A stretch of DNA of 64,000 nt. It comes from Gordonia jinhuaensis (GTDB taxonomy: Bacteria; Actinomycetota; Actinomycetes; Mycobacteriales; Mycobacteriaceae). Made by a program: the position numbers and the translations under genes. The stretch is from positions 1-64,000 of the forward strand of contig NZ_BMGC01000003.1 of NCBI RefSeq assembly GCF_014639795.1, written 5' to 3'. Below the pieces are notes generated by a model. That model had not been told where the DNA came from. It saw only the letters and a list, made by a program, of their open reading frames with translations, and did not search any database. Below, in pieces: positions 1 through 7,317 of this stretch; position 1 is the stretch's first letter, and each line of letters starts with the position of its first letter.

Positions 1-62
1 GGAAACAAGCCCTCGCTCAACTCGCCCTAGCCTACCCCGACCGAATCAACCCCTACCTCTAA
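1..62 (+). CDS. 3' end of an unidentified gene, possibly an IS transposase (partial)
   Basis: An open frame runs in from the left edge (phase beginning at base 3) and stops at TAA 60-62. The visible tail reads KQALAQLALAYPDRINPYL. The codon use looks coding, but 19 residues cannot identify a family. It faces the 3' end of a truncated DUF222 gene across about 20 bases. That gene ends abruptly, so the simplest reading is that this is the transposase of an insertion sequence that landed in it. The tail loosely recalls C-termini of IS256-type transposases; that is an impression from memory. Confidence 0.35.
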   Translation, partial: KQALAQLALAYPDRINPYL

Positions 63-100
63 CCCACACGAGCACAACTACTTACACAAAAATCTTGACA
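1..100. mobile_element. Probable end of an insertion sequence interrupting the DUF222 gene
   Basis: The last codons of the truncated DUF222 gene (V-K-I-F-V-stop, 82-99 on the minus strand) have no counterpart in the intact paralogue at 42918-44693. They lie next to a foreign-looking gene end at 1-62. The AT-richer stretch TTACACAAAAATCTTGAC at 82-99 is a plausible terminal inverted repeat that donates the stop codon. The other end of the element is outside the window, so neither the matching repeat nor a target duplication can be checked. Confidence 0.3.
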
Positions 101-1146
101 AGCTCAACAGGTTCAGCGGGCTCGGGGTCCTCCAGGGCACTGCCGGCATCGGACCCCTCGACCAGTGTGGGCTCGGCGTCATCCACCTCGGTCGCAGTCG
201 GCACCGTGGCAGCCGAGGCAGCGGCTTCCGAATCAGCCTCAACCGCAGAAGGTTCCGCAGCCTCCGGCTCTGGTTCGTCGAGTGTCGCGGCTTCGGTGAT
301 CACATGAATGATCACCTGTGCTTCAGCGGCTTGCACCATCGCCGGCGCGGGGATTGTGGCATCACAATCGTCACCGCGGTCGCACTGGCACTCGAACAAC
401 TCGCCGGACAACAGGGCGAACACCGCATCCGACCGGCGGGCTCCTTCCCGGCGCGGATCAGACTCGCACACACTGCTCGCGAGGGCATCGACGCGGGCGG
501 CGGCGACACGGACGTTTTCGGCGGTCATCGACGCATGCAGGACCGCCATGCCGTCACCGGCGTTCTCGGCCCAGACTCTACGGTCCTCGACGGAAGCTTT
601 ACGGCGTTCCCGGACGGCGGCAGGGTCGTGGCGGAACACAATCCGGTCACACACATCCCGCAGGCGTTGCAACGACCAGCTGCCCTGCCGCCGCAACGCG
701 TTGGCCAACTCCTGGTCGACCAGGGGTGCGTAGTCCTGCCCGCCGACCAGTGCGGTGCGGGCGATGACCGTCCGGATGTGTCCGCCGGTGATCACCCCGT
801 CATGCAGGCAGTGCGCCACCTGCGGAAGGCCCGCGAACAGGTGCGCGGCGTCCATCAACTCGGTTTCCACACCGGCTTGACTGCGACCGAGCATCATCGC
901 GATCTCATTCGCCGCACGCGCATGCGCGTCAAACACGCGCTGGTCAGAGTCCATGTACGGGGCGACCAGCCGTTCGAAGACCTCGGCCATCGCCCGCAAC
1001 CGGTGCCAGTCCATCAACGCCCCAGCACGCCGTGCCCGAACGACGACCGCACCCAGACCGGCAGCATCCACCTCATCGAGAGACTCGGGCAGTCCCAATG
1101 CGGAGAGATCCGGCTCCACGTCAGCAGACTCTGCATCAACAGACAT
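82..1146 (-). pseudogene. DUF222 (13E12 family) protein, truncated, HNH domain missing
   Basis: This 354-residue product matches residues 1 to about 310 of the intact DUF222-HNH protein at 42918-44693 almost position for position. It then runs into an acidic Ala/Glu/Pro linker and stops with ELVKIFV. The C-terminal HNH nuclease domain is absent, so nuclease activity should be lost although the DUF222 part is intact. The ATG at 1146 is preceded by GGAGGGGG at 5-base spacing. An upstream in-frame ATG at 1185 lies only a few bases from a LexA-like box and is a poor choice. The truncation coincides with a probable insertion-sequence end. A role for the remaining DUF222 domain is unknown. Confidence 0.75.
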
Positions 1147-1288
1147 TGGAACCCCCTCCCGGCGGATGAACGTGACTCGAACCATCTATCGAATACATGT
1201 TCGAGTGTACTGGGAAAATCCCAGCCCGACAAGGGAAATCAACCCCGAATTACGAGCACTCCCAAGATCATTCACGTGAATGACACGG
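301..1288. repeat. Long direct repeat, copy 1 (DUF222 coding part and promoter)
   Basis: This roughly 1-kb segment is highly similar by eye to 43847-44835 and in the same orientation. It covers most of the DUF222 coding region, the ribosome-binding site, the LexA-like box and the palindrome ATTCACGTGAAT at 1270-1281. Similarity fades upstream of about 1288 and in the acidic linker. Exact identity was not computed. Confidence 0.8.
1189..1204. promoter_or_regulatory. LexA/SOS-box-like palindrome upstream of the truncated DUF222 gene
   Basis: TCGAATACATGTTCGA matches the mycobacterial/actinobacterial SOS box TCGAAC-N4-GTTCGA with one mismatch. It lies 43 bases upstream of the chosen ATG (1146). 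An identical 16-mer stands at the same place before the intact paralogue (44736-44751). M. tuberculosis 13E12-family genes are known members of the LexA regulon, which supports the call. Confidence 0.75.
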
Positions 1289-1452
1289 ACTGACAGGGTG
1301 TGATGTATCGAGACATCAGGCGCGGTTCTGCATCAGGACAGAGGTGACAGTCGGTGCCGCAGGACTCCGGCGACGGGTGGGGCGGGGGCCGCCGACGCAC
1401 CTTCTTCTCTGGCTCGTCATCGAGCGTCATCGGGCGACACCGACTCAGCGTC

Positions 1453-1490
1453 GTACAGGATTCCCTGAATACAGAATCGCATGTACTGTG
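1453..1490. promoter_or_regulatory. Possible CmtR-type operator/promoter
   Basis: The stretch just before the cmtR start contains imperfect inverted repeats: ATTCCCTGAAT at 1460-1470 and TACAG-N9-TACTGT around 1470-1489. ArsR/SmtB repressors usually bind such repeats over their own promoter. The exact site is inference. Confidence 0.4.
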
Positions 1491-1496
1491 TGGCTT

Positions 1497-1832
1497 GTGG
1501 ACACGGTTGCTGTGAGTCAGCGTGATGCGCTGACAAGGTTTGGGTACGCGTTGTCTGACTCGACGCGCACGCAGGTGCTGTTGCGGCTCCGTGGCGGGGG
1601 AGGGTATCCAGCGGCGTTGGCCGAGGACATCGGGGTGTCACGCCAGGTGTTGTCGAACCATCTTGCTTGCCTGCGGGGATGTGGACTTGTTGTTTCGGTA
1701 CCCGAAGGTCGTCGCACCCGGTACGAGTTGACCGATGGCCGGATCGCCCACGCCTTGGATGACTTGCTCGCTTTGGTCCTCGTAGTCGACCCGACGTGCT
1801 GTCCACACTCCGACGAGCAGGGATGCTGCTGA
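1497..1832 (+). CDS. cmtR: ArsR/SmtB-family metal sensor, CmtR type
   Basis: This 111-residue winged-helix repressor (from GTG 1497; GTG 1512 is an alternative) closely resembles M. tuberculosis CmtR, the Cd(II)/Pb(II)-responsive repressor. The recognition region reads SNHLACLRGCGLVV, placing Cys58 and Cys62 where CmtR has its ligands Cys57 and Cys61. The C-terminal tail has further cysteines (Cys101/102, Cys110/111), matching the third ligand Cys102 of CmtR. Metal binding would release DNA and derepress the efflux gene that follows. The stop codon overlaps the next start as TGATG, so the two are translationally coupled. Family and metal-site type are well supported; the exact metal is inferred. 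Confidence 0.85.
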   Translation: MDTVAVSQRDALTRFGYALSDSTRTQVLLRLRGGGGYPAALAEDIGVSRQVLSNHLACLRGCGLVVSVPEGRRTRYELTDGRIAHALDDLLALVLVVDPTCCPHSDEQGCC

Positions 1833-2524
1833 TGGCCGCTGAACTCGGTCTACCGTCGGTGGGTCGACCGACTCTCGACTGTGCGCGTCGGAAGTCGTTG
1901 CAGCGCCGCATCCGCTGGTTCGTTGCGGCGACCATCACCTACAACGTCATCGAGGCCATCATCGCGATCAGCGAGGGCGCGAGGGTGTCCTCGGGGGCGC
2001 TGATCGGTTTCGGTCTGGATTCGGTGATCGAGGTCGCTTCGGCTGCCGCGATTGTGTGGCAGTTTGCCGGTTCGGATCCTGAGCGGCGCGAGAAGATAGC
2101 TCTGCGGATCATCGCGTTCTCCTTTTTCACCCTGGCCGCCTATGTCGGTATCGACTCGTTTCGGTCCCTGCTCGGCGTCGGTGGCGAGGCGCGGCATTCC
2201 TCGGTCGGCATCGCACTGGCAGCGGTGAGTTTGCTGATCATGCCAGTGTTGTCGTGGGCCGAACGCCGCGCCGGCCGCGAGCTCGGCTCGTTGAGCGCGG
2301 TGGCCGACTCCGCACAGACGCTGCTGTGCACATATCTGTCGGCAGTGTTGCTGGTCGGGCTAATCCTCAACAGCCTGCTCGGCTGGTCGTGGGCTGACCC
2401 GGTCGCCGCCCTTGTCATTGCCGTGATCGCAGTTCGTGAGGGCATCAACGCCTGGCGCGGCGACCCATGCTGCACACCCGGTATCGGCCAGCACGCCGTC
2501 GGGTCCGACAACTGCAACTGCTGA
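1832..2524 (+). CDS. Cation-efflux (CDF-like) membrane protein
   Basis: A 230-residue integral membrane protein with about five to six hydrophobic segments. FGLDSVIEVASA (around residues 55-66) resembles the first metal-site helix of cation diffusion facilitators, and ADSAQTLLCTYLSAV resembles the second (CDF D-xxx-D type). The usual cytoplasmic C-terminal domain is missing. Instead there is a short Cys-rich tail (DPCCTPG...DNCNC). The ATG at 1832 overlaps the cmtR stop, so the pair forms one sensor-effector unit, probably for export of Cd, Pb or a similar soft metal. An upstream in-frame ATG at 1796 would overlap cmtR and is less likely. Confidence 0.75.
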   Translation: MAAELGLPSVGRPTLDCARRKSLQRRIRWFVAATITYNVIEAIIAISEGARVSSGALIGFGLDSVIEVASAAAIVWQFAGSDPERREKIALRIIAFSFFTLAAYVGIDSFRSLLGVGGEARHSSVGIALAAVSLLIMPVLSWAERRAGRELGSLSAVADSAQTLLCTYLSAVLLVGLILNSLLGWSWADPVAALVIAVIAVREGINAWRGDPCCTPGIGQHAVGSDNCNC

Positions 2525-2535
2525 CCGAAACCCGT

Positions 2536-3396
2536 TCAGGCGGCCTGTGATTCGGTGAGTTCAGGCCAGGCGCCGATCATATTCTCCGGTGTCGAGGCCT
2601 TGCGATCGGCGTCGTCGACGATGCACCCTGCCATCCGATGCGACGAGAGCCACCGTGCCGCACTGTCGGGATGTGTTGTGGCGACCGCTGACCCTGCGAG
2701 CGCGAGCAGCGCCGAATCCGCCAGCACCGCAATGCGCGAGTGTGCATCGAGGCGACGTACCGCGAGCGCGTGCTGGCATGGAAGTGTCAGCGGCGCAGCA
2801 GAATTCCCGATCCCCGAGATCCGCCAGCCGTCGCTGGGCGCAGTGCCGGCTGCAGTCGTCACCTCCACCGTCGACGTGCGTACGGTGACCTTGGCTCCGT
2901 AGCCGAGCCGGTCGGTGAGTGTCCTGGCGATGTCGTCGGCGAGAAACGCGGGCAGGACATCATCGAGGATGAAGTCATATCCGGGTTCGAGGGTGATGAT
3001 CCCGTCGCCGATGTCGGCGCGGTGCCAGCTGGGCACGCTGCGCTGATCGTCGAGCTCGAGACCCTCGCGGACACTCGAACGGCGCAGCCATGCGAACCGA
3101 CCGGTCCGTGGCGTCTGTTCGGTGGGCCGCACCGCGCGCACGGCACCGTCGGTGAGGTCGGCGGCCAGCAGAGCCTCGGTCACCACGCGGTGCAGCAGGG
3201 TGCTCACCAGCACCGGCGCACCCTCGGCGACCGAGAACGCATGGACCTCGGAGTTCTCGTCATCGGCGTCGACCGTGCGGAACAGCGCCTGTGCAGATTC
3301 GCGGGCGATGGCGATCGCCGACCGAAGCACGGCGGGTTCGGTCACCGACACCTCGATCTCGGCGGCTTCGGTGTGAACAAGTGCGGTGGCGATCAT
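2536..3396 (-). CDS. ApbE-like protein (FAD:protein FMN transferase family, divergent)
   Basis: A 286-residue soluble protein with no signal peptide or membrane segment. The layout resembles ApbE. An early segment (ALFRTVDADDENSEVHAF, about residues 37-54) corresponds to the VDxxFSTYxxDSEIS region. A helix follows (LLHRVVTEALLAADLTDGAVRAV), and a central DDVLPAFLADDIARTL stands where ApbE has GGIAKGxAxDRxAxLL. The typical GG-K motif is degraded, so FMN-transferase activity is doubtful. Similar degenerate ApbE-like proteins occur in actinomycetes. The gene converges on the efflux gene. The assignment rests on layout, not on a clear motif. Confidence 0.45.
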   Translation of the reverse strand: MIATALVHTEAAEIEVSVTEPAVLRSAIAIARESAQALFRTVDADDENSEVHAFSVAEGAPVLVSTLLHRVVTEALLAADLTDGAVRAVRPTEQTPRTGRFAWLRRSSVREGLELDDQRSVPSWHRADIGDGIITLEPGYDFILDDVLPAFLADDIARTLTDRLGYGAKVTVRTSTVEVTTAAGTAPSDGWRISGIGNSAAPLTLPCQHALAVRRLDAHSRIAVLADSALLALAGSAVATTHPDSAARWLSSHRMAGCIVDDADRKASTPENMIGAWPELTESQAA

Positions 3397-3696
3397 GGCT
3401 TCTACCTCTGGCTGTGTCTCGATCTACACCCTCATGCTTCGCCGCAAACCTGGGTGCACGCTGTGAGCCGTCGACGACGCGCCTGAGTGTTCGGCGACCC
3501 GCGTGTTCGACTACGCCGCCGCGCGCCCGCCCGGGGTGACCCGCCGGGGAGATCGCGCCGATCACATGCGTGATTGCCCTCAATGGTCGCCGTATCCGCT
3601 GCTCTCGGCCACTCGTAGGGGCAGGACGAAGGCGAGAAGTGGGTCACATCGCTGGTGCGACCGTGTGCCCCGAGGCACCACGTCCGGGACGCCTCC
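3397..3696. other. Intergenic, no gene recognised
   Basis: These 300 bases separate the GNAT gene stop from the ApbE-like gene start, both on the minus strand. I see no convincing coding frame, RNA gene or repeat. In M. tuberculosis the exonuclease gene xthA sits beside the Rv0428c homologue; it is not here. The promoter of the ApbE-like gene probably lies within. Confidence 0.5.
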
Positions 3697-4692
3697 TCAG
3701 AGCCGTTGATATCCGTACGTGTGATGGAGCCCGAAACCGCGACGGCGATACATCGCGGCTGCCACGATATTGTCGGCCTCCACCTGCAGATAGGCGTCCG
3801 AGGCGGACGATCCCCAGCCGATGAGACTCTCCAGAACCGCTCGCGCGAGGCCGCGTCGCCTCATGTCGGGTGCGGTCCAGACGGCCGAGATGCCCAGCCA
3901 CAGCCGAGCGTCGTGTCCACGGGTCAGCGCTGCGCGTCCGGTCGCCACCGTCCGCCCCTCGGTCCGCACCGACGCGAAGGTCAGCGAGCCGTCGACCACC
4001 GACGCCACCACATCACCGACCACTGCGGCGTCATTCGAGGACTCGCGGTAGGACTGTCCGTAGGCGCTGACCCAGGCGTCGTCGGGAACCGTCGACAGCT
4101 CGACCGCCGCTGTCTTCCCTGCGCTCGCCTGATCCGCGACCGCCTGGGCTGCCGCGCTCGCCGTCAGCTCGGCGAGCGATGCGGTCAGTACCGCGACCGG
4201 TGCGCTGAGATCGCGCTGATCGATGTGGCGCGCGGGGATGAGCCGGTCGATCACCGCGAGCTGTCCGTCGATGCCACGGTCGGCGTACCACGCCCGCATC
4301 GCCGACCGGGACTCGTCATCGAGACGGGCACCCTGAGCCAGCGGCACCGCGGAATTCGCGCGGCGGGTGAACCCGTGACCGGCACGCACGAACCACCCGT
4401 CGACATCGACCTGTTCGCATCCCGGCCATGCATGCGCTGCGGCATATTCGAGGCTGCGGATGTCGGAGTTGCGCACCGGATGTCGCGACAGCAGTCGCAC
4501 GTGCTCGACCAGTCGCCGCGGAATGGCGACCGATTCGCCGTCGCGCTCGACCAGCATCGGGTCGGCGTCGTCGACCAGCACACCGGTCACGTCGGACAGC
4601 CGTGCGCCCTGCGCGTTGCGCCAATCGGCGGGCGCACCCTCGGCCAGCCGGAACCGGACGACCACCCGGTCGCCGATCATCGGTGCGATCAC
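3697..4692 (-). CDS. GNAT-family N-acetyltransferase (Rv0428c-like)
   Basis: 331 residues. The C-terminal part is a GNAT fold: LWLGISAVWTAPDMRRRGLA (about 262-281) carries the acetyl-CoA pyrophosphate loop R-R-x-G-L-A. The motif AAAMYRRRGFGLHHTYGYQRL ends the protein, as in many GNAT enzymes. The N-terminal 100 residues form a separate beta-rich domain, as in the Rv0428c family. It sits immediately downstream of def on the same strand (23-base gap), the same arrangement as Rv0429c-Rv0428c. Its substrate is unknown. The start is at ATG 4692; a second Met four residues in is possible. Confidence 0.85.
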   Translation of the reverse strand: MIAPMIGDRVVVRFRLAEGAPADWRNAQGARLSDVTGVLVDDADPMLVERDGESVAIPRRLVEHVRLLSRHPVRNSDIRSLEYAAAHAWPGCEQVDVDGWFVRAGHGFTRRANSAVPLAQGARLDDESRSAMRAWYADRGIDGQLAVIDRLIPARHIDQRDLSAPVAVLTASLAELTASAAAQAVADQASAGKTAAVELSTVPDDAWVSAYGQSYRESSNDAAVVGDVVASVVDGSLTFASVRTEGRTVATGRAALTRGHDARLWLGISAVWTAPDMRRRGLARAVLESLIGWGSSASDAYLQVEADNIVAAAMYRRRGFGLHHTYGYQRL

Positions 4693-4715
4693 GACGGTCC
4701 CGAACTCACCGGGCG

Positions 4716-5330
4716 TCAGTCTTCGTCGTCGTCATCGTGGCCGAACGGGTCCTCCACGGTCCCCGGTGTCCACGACAGGCCGGGCACGCCCCAGCCCTCA
4801 CGCTTGATGGTCTTCTTGGCGGCGCGGGCGTTGCGTCCGATGAGTACGTCGACGTAGAGGAAACCGTCGAGGTGGCCGGTCTCGTGCTGGAGCATCCGGG
4901 CGAAGAAGCCGTGGCCCTCGATCTCGACCTTGTCTCCGTTGCGGTCCACGCCGGTCACCCGTGCCCAGTCGGCGCGACCGGTGGGGAACTGCTCGCCGGG
5001 CACCGACAGGCACCCCTCTACGTCGTCCTCGGGGTCGGGCATGGTCTCGGGGATCTCGGAAGTCTCCAACACCGGGTTGATCACCTCGCCGCGCCGGCGC
5101 TTGGCCGAGCGGTCCTCGCCGTCGGGGCAGTCGTAGACGAACATCCGCCGGTCGTCGCCGACCTGGTTGGCGGCCAGGCCGACCCCGTGGGCAGCGTCCA
5201 TCGTGTCGAACATGTCGTCGAGCAGGGCGACGGTCTCGGCCGACGGCCGGCCGTTCTCGTCGAGCTCCACCGGCACGGTCGGCTTGTGCAGAACAGGTTC
5301 ACCGATGATGCAGATGGGGAGAATCGCCAT
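4716..5330 (-). CDS. def: Peptide deformylase
   Basis: A 204-residue metalloenzyme that removes the N-formyl group from nascent proteins in the cytosol. All three family motifs are present: [10 protein letters not shown] (residues 49-58), EGCLS (105-109, with the metal-binding Cys) and QHETGH (148-153, two metal-binding His and the catalytic Glu). Length matches actinobacterial deformylases, including the long insert between the first two motifs. It is probably co-transcribed with the downstream GNAT gene. Function is certain from motifs. Confidence 0.98.
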   Translation of the reverse strand: MAILPICIIGEPVLHKPTVPVELDENGRPSAETVALLDDMFDTMDAAHGVGLAANQVGDDRRMFVYDCPDGEDRSAKRRRGEVINPVLETSEIPETMPDPEDDVEGCLSVPGEQFPTGRADWARVTGVDRNGDKVEIEGHGFFARMLQHETGHLDGFLYVDVLIGRNARAAKKTIKREGWGVPGLSWTPGTVEDPFGHDDDDED

Positions 5331-5588
5331 GCCGGACAGATTACTGGGGCACCCGATGCTCCCGGATGCCGCCTCGTCCGCACCCTTCCCGGCACCTGCG
5401 TCGAGGTGGCGGCAGAGCGCGCTGAACTCACCGCCGGCCGGCCGCCCCGCTCATCGTGTCGGGCGCCGGTTCGTGAGCTGCTGCGTGGTTAGATATTGAC
5501 GAACCACACCGATGTAGTTCGTCGCGCGGCCCGCAGGTGTGCGTGAACCGGTGATGGATGTGAAGAACCCAAACCGCGAGGGAGCGAG

Positions 5589-5966
5589 ATGGACGGCGCA
5601 ACTGCGCGAAGCCAGAAGCAGTCCGGCCAGGCAGCAGGCAACGACAACGACGCTGCGGCGCAGGGGAATGCGAACGGCCCGTCCGTCGACCCGAATTCGG
5701 TGGGTGAGGACGGGCTGACCCGCCGCGAACACGACGTCCTCGCCTTCGAGCGGCAGTGGTGGAAATACGCCGGCGCCAAGGAAGAGGCTATCAAGGAACT
5801 CTTCGGGCTCTCGGCGACGCGCTACTACCAGATCCTCAATGCTCTTGTCGATCGTCCTGAAGCGCTCGCCGCCGATCCGATGCTGGTCAAACGTCTGCGC
5901 CGACTCCGAGCCAGCCGGCAGAAGGCACGTGCGGCTCGTCGGCTCGGTTTCGACATCACCGACTGA
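5589..5966 (+). CDS. DUF3263 protein (Rv0430-like)
   Basis: 125 residues. A low-complexity N-terminus (about 40 residues) precedes a conserved block beginning DGLTRREHDVLAFERQWWKYAGAKEEAI and continuing FGLSATRYYQILNALVDRPEAL. This has the look of a helix-turn-helix of sigma-factor or MarR type, so DNA binding is plausible though unproven. It occupies the place of Rv0430, divergent from def and directly upstream of the LytR_C gene. It starts at ATG 5589. Confidence 0.85.
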   Translation: MDGATARSQKQSGQAAGNDNDAAAQGNANGPSVDPNSVGEDGLTRREHDVLAFERQWWKYAGAKEEAIKELFGLSATRYYQILNALVDRPEALAADPMLVKRLRRLRASRQKARAARRLGFDITD

Positions 5967-6028
5967 GGCGCTGTCGGATTCGCTTCGATCGTCGGACCCG
6001 GCGTGCGCTCGACTATGGTGTGGACTCG

Positions 6029-6550
6029 ATGAACTCCGATCGTGACTCGAACAAGCTTCCGCTGCGTGCCGCGGCGATGGTCCTGTTGGCCGTGGCCATC
6101 GTCTTCGTGGGCCTCGGCTGGCATTCGCTCGCCTCGACGAGCTCCTCCGACAAGCCGGTGGCGGCTGCCTCGGAATCCGCGGTGACCACCTCGGCCGCCC
6201 CCAGCACGGAGAAATCTGCCCCGTCCTCGGATGCCGCGGATGCCTCGGGAACGACCTCGGCGAGCGTCGCTCCCGCCGACGCGCCGGATGTGTGTATCTA
6301 CAACGCGGGCACGATCTCGGGCCTGGCCACCGACTACCGCGAGAAGGTCACCGGCCTCGGCTACCAGGTGAGTTCGGTGGGCAACTTCAGCAGTCCGAGC
6401 ATCACCGAGAACACGGTGTTCTACACCAGCTCACAGCGTGCGGCCGCGACTGCACTGGCCTCGTCGCTCGGCAATGTGAGCACCGACGCACGTCCGTCGT
6501 CGTTCACCCTGTGCCGGAGCGGCATGGCGCTGGTGGTCGTCTCGCGCTGA
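6029..6550 (+). CDS. Membrane-anchored LytR C-terminal-domain protein (Rv0431-like)
   Basis: 173 residues: a short basic N-terminus, one transmembrane helix (about residues 12-33), a Ser/Ala-rich spacer, then a LytR_C domain from about residue 85 (DVCIYNAGTISGLATDYREK ... VSSVGNF). The domain is extracytoplasmic and is typical of envelope-associated proteins in actinomycetes. The catalytic LCP domain is absent, so it is not itself a ligase. The gene order DUF3263-LytR_C-sodC is that of Rv0430-Rv0432. A GTG three codons upstream (6020) is an alternative start. Confidence 0.85.
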   Translation: MNSDRDSNKLPLRAAAMVLLAVAIVFVGLGWHSLASTSSSDKPVAAASESAVTTSAAPSTEKSAPSSDAADASGTTSASVAPADAPDVCIYNAGTISGLATDYREKVTGLGYQVSSVGNFSSPSITENTVFYTSSQRAAATALASSLGNVSTDARPSSFTLCRSGMALVVVSR

Positions 6551-6706
6551 TGACGACCACGCCTCCCGCCGATCCGGCGCCGGCGGCGGGGAGTGCGAGA
6601 CGCGAGGGCCGATGAGGATATGATTCGCGTGCCGGTCACAGACGCCGCCGACGGCGGTCGATCCGTCCGGGCACGACATCGACGCCACGAAGGGGTTCGC
6701 ACGCAC

Positions 6707-7312
6707 ATGACGCACCGAACGCTTGCTCGACTCGGACACGGCCGCACCGGAATTGCTCGTGTCGGTATCGCCGCCGTCTCGGTTGCGGCACTGGGCCTGG
6801 TCATCGCCGGCTGTGACAACGGCGAGGATCCCACCTCGTCGAAGGGCACGACCCCGTCGGTGGTCGACAAGGAAGCCGCGCTTCCCGGCGCCTCGGTGCA
6901 GGAAACCCCGACCACCGGCGAGGCCACGACCGGAGCCGGCGGTGTGGTGACGGCATCGCTGAAGACCACCAGCGGCGCCTCTGCGGGCACCGTACGTTTC
7001 GGCAACGACTCCGGCGCCACCCACATCGACATCAAGCTCGAGAACCTGCGGCCCGGTGAGCACACACTGGCGATCCATCAGCTCAACGCCTGCGTCGCCG
7101 CCGACGACTTCGCGTCGGCAGGCAGCCCGATCGCCTCGGCGGGCACCATCAACGTCAACGTGAACGCCAACGGCGCGGGTGCACTGGTCACGTCGACCGA
7201 CGCGGTGAAGCTCGACGACCTCGCCGGCAAGACCGTGGTGGTCACCGACGAGTCCTCGGGTGCGCAGGACGCATCCACCGCCGTCGCCTGCGGCGTCATC
7301 GGCGCCGCCTGA
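6707..7312 (+). CDS. SodC-like lipoprotein, metal site largely lost
   Basis: A 201-residue lipoprotein with signal peptide and lipobox VIAGC (Cys36). The downstream domain aligns with Cu-dependent superoxide dismutase of mycobacteria (GEHTLAIHQLNAC against GFHGLHIHQVGKC) and ends with the family's VACGVIG. Most of the metal site is missing: the first His of the HxH pair is Ala, the GGHYHVPGH segment has no counterpart, and the third ligand region reads VVTDESSG instead of containing HH. Only one candidate Cu ligand remains, so dismutase activity is unlikely. Both disulfide cysteines appear kept. It sits in the sodC position (Rv0432) between the LytR_C and GCS2 genes. An in-frame ATG upstream (6593) would give no signal peptide; ATG 6707 is chosen. 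Confidence 0.8.
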   Translation: MTHRTLARLGHGRTGIARVGIAAVSVAALGLVIAGCDNGEDPTSSKGTTPSVVDKEAALPGASVQETPTTGEATTGAGGVVTASLKTTSGASAGTVRFGNDSGATHIDIKLENLRPGEHTLAIHQLNACVAADDFASAGSPIASAGTINVNVNANGAGALVTSTDAVKLDDLAGKTVVVTDESSGAQDASTAVACGVIGAA

Positions 7313-7317
7313 GAGCT

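Larger units (their letters stand above)
1147..1496. other. Intergenic region between DUF222 and cmtR-like gene
   Basis: This 350-base divergent intergenic region holds the LexA-like box (1189-1204), a perfect palindrome ATTCACGTGAAT (1270-1281) shared with the other DUF222 copy, and a probable metalloregulator operator (about 1453-1490). An open frame begins at ATG 1344 in the cmtR phase, but the residues before about 1497 do not resemble CmtR, so I treat 1344-1496 as non-coding. Confidence 0.6.
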
